DNA of 19,580 nucleotides from an uncultured Coriobacteriales bacterium (lineage in GTDB: Bacteria; Actinomycetota; Coriobacteriia; Coriobacteriales; UMGS124), in contig CAIFEU010000033.1 in NCBI GenBank assembly GCA_903789505.1, forward strand, positions 1 to 19,580, written 5' to 3'. Shown here one piece after another: positions 14,974 through 19,580 of the stretch. The notes under the pieces were generated by a model, which saw only the letters and a program-made list of their open reading frames with translations, did not search any database and had not been told where the DNA came from. The translations under genes and the position numbers were made by a program. How positions within the stretch are numbered: the stretch's first letter is position 1; every line of letters starts with the position of its first letter.

Positions 14974-16761
14974 CTACAGCAGCGGGACGAACAGGCGCAG
15001 CAGCCCCATCATAAGGCGATACGGCATGCGCGCCGGGCGCAGGCTCTCCTCGGTGACCTCCCTGCTGACGGACATGACCTGGTCGAAGTCCGCGCGGATG
15101 TCGCGCAGGGCGGGCACGTCGCACATCAGCACGCCGTTCTCGAAATGGTGGTACAGGCTGCGGAAGTCCAGGTTGATGGTGCCCACGATCGCGACCCTGC
15201 CGTCGACGAGGACCTGCTTGGAGTGGTTGAACCCCGGCGTGTACTCGAACACGCGCACGCCCGCGCTGGCCAGCGGGCGATAGTAGGAGCGCGTGATCGA
15301 GTAGACCAGCCTCTTGTCGGGAATCCCGGGCGTGCAGATGCGCACGTCGACGCCGCGGGCGGCGGCGAGGCACAGCTCGCGCAGCATGTCGTCGGTGATG
15401 ATGAGGTAGGGGGTCACGAACCACACGTAGTCGCGCGCCGACTTGATCGCGTTGAGGTAGGCGTCCTCCCCCAGGCGCACCGGGGAGAACGGGTCCACGC
15501 CATAGGGCTGCACGAAACCGTGCCGGGGCGCGTCGCGCCGCGATTCGCGGACGTCACCCGCCCCGGCGGCGGGCTCCTGCTCGTCGGCAGCTGCGGAGCG
15601 GGGCCCCGCGGCGTCGGGGGAGCCGGCGGCCCCGGCGGCGGGCGCGGGTGCCGCGGGCCCCTCGAGCCCCAGGTAGCGCTCGCAGTCCGCACGCAGGATC
15701 TCCTCGGAGCGCGCCCGGCGCGTCGCGCGCGGCCCCTTGAGGCGGTCGCTGGTGTGCCAGAGCTGCAGGAACATGCGCGTGAACGACCAGGCGGCCTCCC
15801 CGGTGACCCTGATTCCGGTGTCCTTCCAGTAGCCGTAGGGGTGGGTGATGTTGAAGTACTCGTCGGCGAGGTTGAAGCCGCCGGTGTAGGACACGGCGCC
15901 GTCGATCACCGTGATCTTGCGATGGTCGCGGTTGTCCATGAACACGTTGATGAGGGGCACCATCGGGTTGAACGCGCGACAGCGGATGCCATCGGCCTCC
16001 ATGCGCTCGATGAAGTCGCGGTTGATGAAGCCGAAGCTGCCCATGTCGTCGTAGAGCATCCTGACGTCGACGCCCGCCGCCGCCCGCTCCACCAAGATTT
16101 CGTGGATCCCCGCGAACGCCTCGGCGTCCTCGACCGCGTGATACTCCATGAAGATGGAGCTCCGGGCGCGCCGCAGGTCCTCCTTCTGCGCCTCCAGGGC
16201 GTCGGTGGCCTCGGCGTAGAACGTCACGTCGCCGTCGCCCGCCTCGTCGACGGGCGACCTCCCGACGTCGCGCAGGTAGGCGAACTGGTTCGCGTACGCC
16301 CGGTCGAGCCCGCGCAGCCCCCGGACGGCGCGCGAGTCGTCCGGGGCGGGCACCTCGGACAGCGCGCGGTCGACGACCGCCTTGTGTCGGCGCTGCGACG
16401 ACAGAGCGCTCGACCCCTCGACCAGGGCGAACAGCGTCAGCCCGAAGATGGGCGCGATGGCGACCAGGACCATCCACGCCATCCGGAACGACGCGTTCTC
16501 CTGGCGGTTGTACAGCACGATGATCACGACGACCGAGAGCACCGACGTGCACAGCGAGATCACCGACGAGTACGCGTTGAGGCGGATGAACAGGATGAGT
16601 ATCCACGCGATCTGCAGCAGCACCGCGATGCCGACGAAGACGAGCCTGCCGATGCTGTTCTTGACCGCCTGGCCGCCCTTGCCCAGCTGGCTCCTGCGAG
16701 TCTCGAACCACCCCTGGCGCGCGGCAGTGCCGCGGTCACTCTCCCCAGTCCCCTTGCCCAT
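14974..16761 (-). CDS. cls: Cardiolipin synthase, PLD family
   Basis: This 595-residue membrane phospholipase-D-type enzyme joins two phosphatidylglycerol molecules into cardiolipin. Two to three N-terminal helices (about 38-60, 66-84, 94-113) precede two PLD domains, each with a complete HKD motif: HRKITVID (H280, K282, D287) and HSKQVLVD (H513, K515, D520). Between the domains, residues about 368-412 form an Ala/Pro/Gly-rich linker that ordinary bacterial cardiolipin synthases lack; total length is accordingly longer than the usual 480-510. The ATG at 16761 is preferred over one at 16812 because AAGGGG lies six bases upstream and the first helix position then fits the family. It is divergent from proC across a 154-bp interval that must hold both promoters. 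Confidence 0.93.
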   Translation of the reverse strand: MGKGTGESDRGTAARQGWFETRRSQLGKGGQAVKNSIGRLVFVGIAVLLQIAWILILFIRLNAYSSVISLCTSVLSVVVIIVLYNRQENASFRMAWMVLVAIAPIFGLTLFALVEGSSALSSQRRHKAVVDRALSEVPAPDDSRAVRGLRGLDRAYANQFAYLRDVGRSPVDEAGDGDVTFYAEATDALEAQKEDLRRARSSIFMEYHAVEDAEAFAGIHEILVERAAAGVDVRMLYDDMGSFGFINRDFIERMEADGIRCRAFNPMVPLINVFMDNRDHRKITVIDGAVSYTGGFNLADEYFNITHPYGYWKDTGIRVTGEAAWSFTRMFLQLWHTSDRLKGPRATRRARSEEILRADCERYLGLEGPAAPAPAAGAAGSPDAAGPRSAAADEQEPAAGAGDVRESRRDAPRHGFVQPYGVDPFSPVRLGEDAYLNAIKSARDYVWFVTPYLIITDDMLRELCLAAARGVDVRICTPGIPDKRLVYSITRSYYRPLASAGVRVFEYTPGFNHSKQVLVDGRVAIVGTINLDFRSLYHHFENGVLMCDVPALRDIRADFDQVMSVSREVTEESLRPARMPYRLMMGLLRLFVPLL

Positions 16762-16915
16762 GCGACACCCCTTCCGCGCCCCCGGCAGGCGGCGCGAACG
16801 CACGTCGGACACAACACATCCCCAGATTGGACTAGACTAGCAGTCATCGAACGCAGCGGGGACCAACTTCCCAAAGGCGACACCGCCCGTCCCCGCCCTA
16901 TCCCAGGAGAGACGC

Positions 16916-17758
16916 ATGCCAGAAGCACCCTCGAACGTCCCGCCCCAGACGCCCCGCGGGGCGTCTCCCCGTACCCTTCCCCGCGCGCGGGTGGGCTTCC
17001 TCGGCTTCGGGAGCATGGCGCGCGCCATAGCTCGGGGGCTCGCGCGCGCCGGGGTGCCGGGCGGCGACATGCGCGCGTGCGCCCGCGACTGGGCCCGACT
17101 CAGCGCCGGGACGGCGGAGCTCGGCGCCGTGGCCTGCCGCGACGCGCGTGAGGTCGCCCAGGGCAGTGACGTCGTGTTCGTCGCGGTCAAGCCCGACGTC
17201 GCGACGCGGCTGTGCGCCTCGGTCGCCGACGCGCTCGCGGGCAGGGTCGTCGTGTCCGTCGCCTGGGGCGTCACGCTCGACGACTACCTCGCGGTCCTGC
17301 CGGACGGCGCCGCGTGCGTGACGACGATACCCAACCTCGCCGTGGGCGTGTGCGAGGGGGCCTGGCTCGTCGACGAGCGCGACACGCTCTCGACGGAGCA
17401 GCGCGCCCTGGTCGACGGGCTGCTCGGCGCCACCGGCTCGGTCACGCGCCTGCCCGCCCGCCTCATGGACGCCGGCGGCACGATCGCCAGCTGCGCCCCG
17501 GCGTGGGCGGCGATGTTCGTCGAGGCGCTGGCAGACGCCGGCGTGAAGCACGGCCTGCCCCGCGCGCAGGCGAACCTGCTGGCGGAGCGTATGGTCTGCG
17601 GCACCGGCAGGATGCTCGAGCAGACCGGGCAGTCCCCCGCGGCCCTCAAGGACGCGGTGTGCTCGCCGGGGGGCGCCACGATCAGGGGCGTCGCGCAGCT
17701 CGAGCGCGGGGGGATGCGCGCCGCGGTCATCGACGCGGTCGACGCCGTGCTGGGCTAG
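16916..17758 (+). CDS. proC: Pyrroline-5-carboxylate reductase
   Basis: This 280-residue cytoplasmic enzyme is predicted to reduce pyrroline-5-carboxylate to proline with NAD(P)H. The Rossmann motif VGFLGFGSMARAIARGL lies at 26-42, VKP at 91-93, TTIPNLAVGV at 136-145 (IPN in place of the common MPN), the helix SCAPAWAAMFVEALADAG at 192-209 matches the conserved SGSGPAY...EA..DAG segment, and the signature SPGGATIRGVAQLE is at 250-263. SCAPAW instead of SGSGPAY is a noticeable divergence near the substrate site, so a related imine substrate is possible. The ATG at 16916 has AGGAGA five bases upstream and adds a Pro-rich N-terminal leader of 25 residues. It is the first of three co-directional genes. 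Confidence 0.9.
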   Translation: MPEAPSNVPPQTPRGASPRTLPRARVGFLGFGSMARAIARGLARAGVPGGDMRACARDWARLSAGTAELGAVACRDAREVAQGSDVVFVAVKPDVATRLCASVADALAGRVVVSVAWGVTLDDYLAVLPDGAACVTTIPNLAVGVCEGAWLVDERDTLSTEQRALVDGLLGATGSVTRLPARLMDAGGTIASCAPAWAAMFVEALADAGVKHGLPRAQANLLAERMVCGTGRMLEQTGQSPAALKDAVCSPGGATIRGVAQLERGGMRAAVIDAVDAVLG

Positions 17759-17824
17759 GCAGGAGATGGATTCGTGCCCGGACCGGGCACAGGCCGGGCG
17801 GTGCCCGGCAGACGGGAGCATGAG

Positions 17825-18820
17825 ATGAAGATCGTCGTCCTGGGGGACAAGGCAACCTACCGCACCGCGATTCCCGACAACCCCTACCTCGACTCGCCCG
17901 ACTGCCACTTCCTGGGCAGGACCGCCACAAACGACGAGGTGGTGGCGGCGTGCCCTGACGCCGAGGTGCTGATGTTCGACGCCATCAAGGTGGTCGACGC
18001 CGACCTGATCGGCAGGCTGCCGCGGCTGCGGATGATGTGCTCGGAGGGCGTGGGCTTCAACGGCGTGGACATCGAGGCGGCGACGCGGGCAGGCATCCTG
18101 GTGTGCAACAACCACGGGGGCAACGCGGGAGCCGTCGCCGAGCAGGCCATCCTCCTGATGCTGAGCCTGCTGCGCCACCTGCCGCAGTGGGACGCCCAGG
18201 TGCGCGCGGGGCACCAGATGGACGTGAAGCGGAAGTGCCTCGCCAACGGGACGATCACCGACCTGGCGGACTGCTGCGTGGGCCTGATCGGCATGGGCGA
18301 CATCGCCCAGGCGGTCGCCGCGAGGCTCGCCCCGTTCGGGTCGCGCGTGCTGTACCACTCGCGCCGGCGGCGCCCCGCCGAGCTCGAGGACAGGCTGGGG
18401 ATCGAGTGGGTCGAGGACGTCGACCGACTGCTCGCGCAGGCGGACATCGTGAGCCTGCACTGCGCCGCGACCCCGCAGACCGCAAACATGGTCGACGACG
18501 GCTTCCTCGCGCGCATGCGCGCGGGTTCCTACCTGGTCAACACCGCCCGCGGCGAGCTCGTTGACTCGGCGGCGCTGGCACGCGCGCTGGAGGCTGGCGC
18601 CATCGCCGGGGCGGGCCTGGACACGGTGGCGCCGGAGCCCGTGACCCCGGACAACCCGCTGCTCAACCTGAGCGAGCGGGCGCAGGGGCGCGTCGTGTTC
18701 AGCCCGCACATCGGAGGCATCACCTCCGGGAGCATCCGCAGGATGCAGCTGCACATGTGGGAGAACGTCGCCCGCCTCGAGCGGGGCGAGCGGCCCGACG
18801 GCATCGTGAACGGCCTGTGA
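17825..18820 (+). CDS. D-2-hydroxyacid dehydrogenase, NADP-type
   Basis: This 331-residue cytoplasmic oxidoreductase belongs to the D-isomer-specific 2-hydroxyacid dehydrogenase family (2-oxoacid to D-2-hydroxyacid). The nucleotide-binding motif is VGLIGMGDIAQAVA (152-165), followed at the end of the second strand by HSRRRR (178-183), which lacks the NAD-specific acidic residue and favours NADPH. The catalytic triad is visible: R242 (NTARGELVD), E271 (DTVAPEP) and H295 (FSPHIGG). EGVGFNGVDIEAA (74-86) is the usual substrate-side segment. The ATG at 17825 is preceded by GGGAG with about six bases between. It follows proC by 66 bases. It could be a glyoxylate, hydroxypyruvate or phenylpyruvate reductase; the exact substrate is unclear. 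Confidence 0.92.
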   Translation: MKIVVLGDKATYRTAIPDNPYLDSPDCHFLGRTATNDEVVAACPDAEVLMFDAIKVVDADLIGRLPRLRMMCSEGVGFNGVDIEAATRAGILVCNNHGGNAGAVAEQAILLMLSLLRHLPQWDAQVRAGHQMDVKRKCLANGTITDLADCCVGLIGMGDIAQAVAARLAPFGSRVLYHSRRRRPAELEDRLGIEWVEDVDRLLAQADIVSLHCAATPQTANMVDDGFLARMRAGSYLVNTARGELVDSAALARALEAGAIAGAGLDTVAPEPVTPDNPLLNLSERAQGRVVFSPHIGGITSGSIRRMQLHMWENVARLERGERPDGIVNGL

Positions 18821-18869
18821 CGCGGCCGGGCGGCGAGGAGTGCACAACCAGGATCGGACGGTGGGTCGG

Positions 18870-19559
18870 ATGAACGAGCTTGAGGCGATACTCGCGCGCC
18901 ACTCGGTGCGCGCCTACACCGGGCGGTCGATTCCCGTCGACGTCGCGCGCCGGCTCGAGGCCGTGATCGACGACTGCAACGCACGCAGCGGGCTGCACCT
19001 GCAGCTCGTCCGCAACGAGCCCGGCGCGTTCGGCACGTGGAAGGCACGCTACGGGAAGTTCGTCAACGTGCGCGACTACGTCGCGGTCATCGGCGACGAC
19101 CGCCTGCCGCAGTTCGACCGGGACTGCGGCTACTACGGCGAGCGCGTCGTGCTCGCCGCGCAGATGGAGGGGCTCAACACCTGCTGGGTCGCGATGAGCT
19201 TCTCGCGCAGGAAGGTGGTCGCCGACATAGCCCCCGGGGACAAGATCGCGTTTCTGATTGCCTGCGGCTACGGCCAGACGCAGGGCGCGCCGCGCACGAC
19301 GCGGCCGCTGGCGTCGCTGTGCGCCCTGCCGCAGGGGATGCGCCTGGAGGGCGCGCCCGAATGGTTTCGCGCGGGAATCCAGGCGGCGTCGCTTGCGCCC
19401 ACGGCGGTGAACACGCAGAACTTCCTGGTCACGCTGCACGACGACCTCAAGAGCGCCTCCATCGCGCCGACGAGCGGGCCGTACGCCGCGACCGACGCCG
19501 GCATCGCGAAGTACAACTTCGAGGTCGGCGCCGGTCGCGACAGCTTCTCCTGGCGCTAG
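18870..19559 (+). CDS. Nitroreductase family protein (TM1586-like)
   Basis: This 229-residue predicted flavin-dependent oxidoreductase has the nitroreductase opening ELEAILARHSVRAYTGRSIP (residues 3-22), followed by GTWKARYGKFVNVRDYVAVIGD and LDR-type YYGERVVLAAQMEGLNTCWVAMSFS, and a second half with APEWFRAGIQAASLAPTAVNTQNF that repeats the family pattern; this two-part layout is that of TM1586-type nitroreductases. No signal peptide. The ATG at 18870 is chosen because the family homology begins immediately after it; a GTG at 18840 in frame is too close to its GAGGAG. It begins 49 bases after the hydroxyacid dehydrogenase and is probably in the same operon. Substrate unknown; FMN binding is expected from the family. 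Confidence 0.87.
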   Translation: MNELEAILARHSVRAYTGRSIPVDVARRLEAVIDDCNARSGLHLQLVRNEPGAFGTWKARYGKFVNVRDYVAVIGDDRLPQFDRDCGYYGERVVLAAQMEGLNTCWVAMSFSRRKVVADIAPGDKIAFLIACGYGQTQGAPRTTRPLASLCALPQGMRLEGAPEWFRAGIQAASLAPTAVNTQNFLVTLHDDLKSASIAPTSGPYAATDAGIAKYNFEVGAGRDSFSWR

Positions 19560-19580
19560 CGGCACACCCGGGCGGAGGGG

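Noticed and set aside
16825..16846. Short CTAG-containing direct and inverted repeats between cls and proC
   Set aside because: ACTAG repeated twice and a GACT/AGTC pair are too short to call an operator, and no convincing -35/-10 pair accompanies them.
1..19580. CRISPR arrays, tRNA or rRNA genes, insertion sequences
   Set aside because: No regularly spaced repeats, cloverleaf-like segments, rRNA stretches or transposase motifs were seen by eye.

Overview
The window is very GC-rich (roughly 70%) with dense, tightly packed bacterial genes. A Tat-exported fumarate-reductase-like flavoprotein, an Hsp33 redox chaperone, a CstA-type permease and a TM1586-type nitroreductase together suggest an anaerobic or gut-type high-GC Actinomycetota, most likely Coriobacteriia. 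This is an inference from gene content; there is no rRNA or other strong marker in the window.

Region 1 (277-9864) looks like one accessory catabolic cluster. Reading leftwards from a ROK-type regulator at 7647 come a 12-TM-class ion-transporter-superfamily permease (6312-4984), a strong intrinsic terminator (4942-4904), a hydantoinase A / acetophenone carboxylase-type ATPase (4829-2673), an HExxH metallopeptidase-like gene (2663-1745) and a PF12831-type FAD-dependent oxidoreductase (1668-277). Divergent from the regulator is a Tat-signal fumarate-reductase-like flavoprotein (8083-9864). A near-perfect 21-bp palindrome of the NagC/Mlc operator type lies in the 435-bp regulator/flavoprotein interval. 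The set suggests uptake and ATP-dependent opening of a cyclic amide- or imide-like (or related carbonyl) compound linked to flavin redox steps. The usual HyuB partner is not present and the substrate is unknown.

The most striking local anomaly is in the HExxH gene. A 62-bp segment recurs with an offset of exactly 124 bp, separated by a 62-bp G-rich spacer. This shifts the frame, but removing 124 bp restores a 264-residue protein whose tail (ALSDSGAHAFARTYHELL...) is otherwise stranded out of frame. The second copy differs almost only by A/T to G/C changes, so an assembly or sequencing artefact must be weighed against a real duplication.

Region 2 (10052-16761) is more household in character: hslO (Hsp33) on the plus strand, then on the minus strand a cstA permease preceded by an unrecognised 218-residue gene, an EamA/DMT exporter and a two-domain cardiolipin synthase. 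The start of cstA is best placed at a GTG (13042), nine bases after a perfect AAGGAGG. A 210-bp relatively AT-rich gap upstream of the 218-residue gene carries nested inverted repeats that may control cstA.

Region 3 (16916-19559) is a plus-strand run of pyrroline-5-carboxylate reductase (proC), a D-2-hydroxyacid dehydrogenase with an NADP-type arginine patch, and a nitroreductase, spaced 66 and 49 bases apart and probably co-transcribed. No tRNA, rRNA, CRISPR array, insertion sequence or phage gene was seen.
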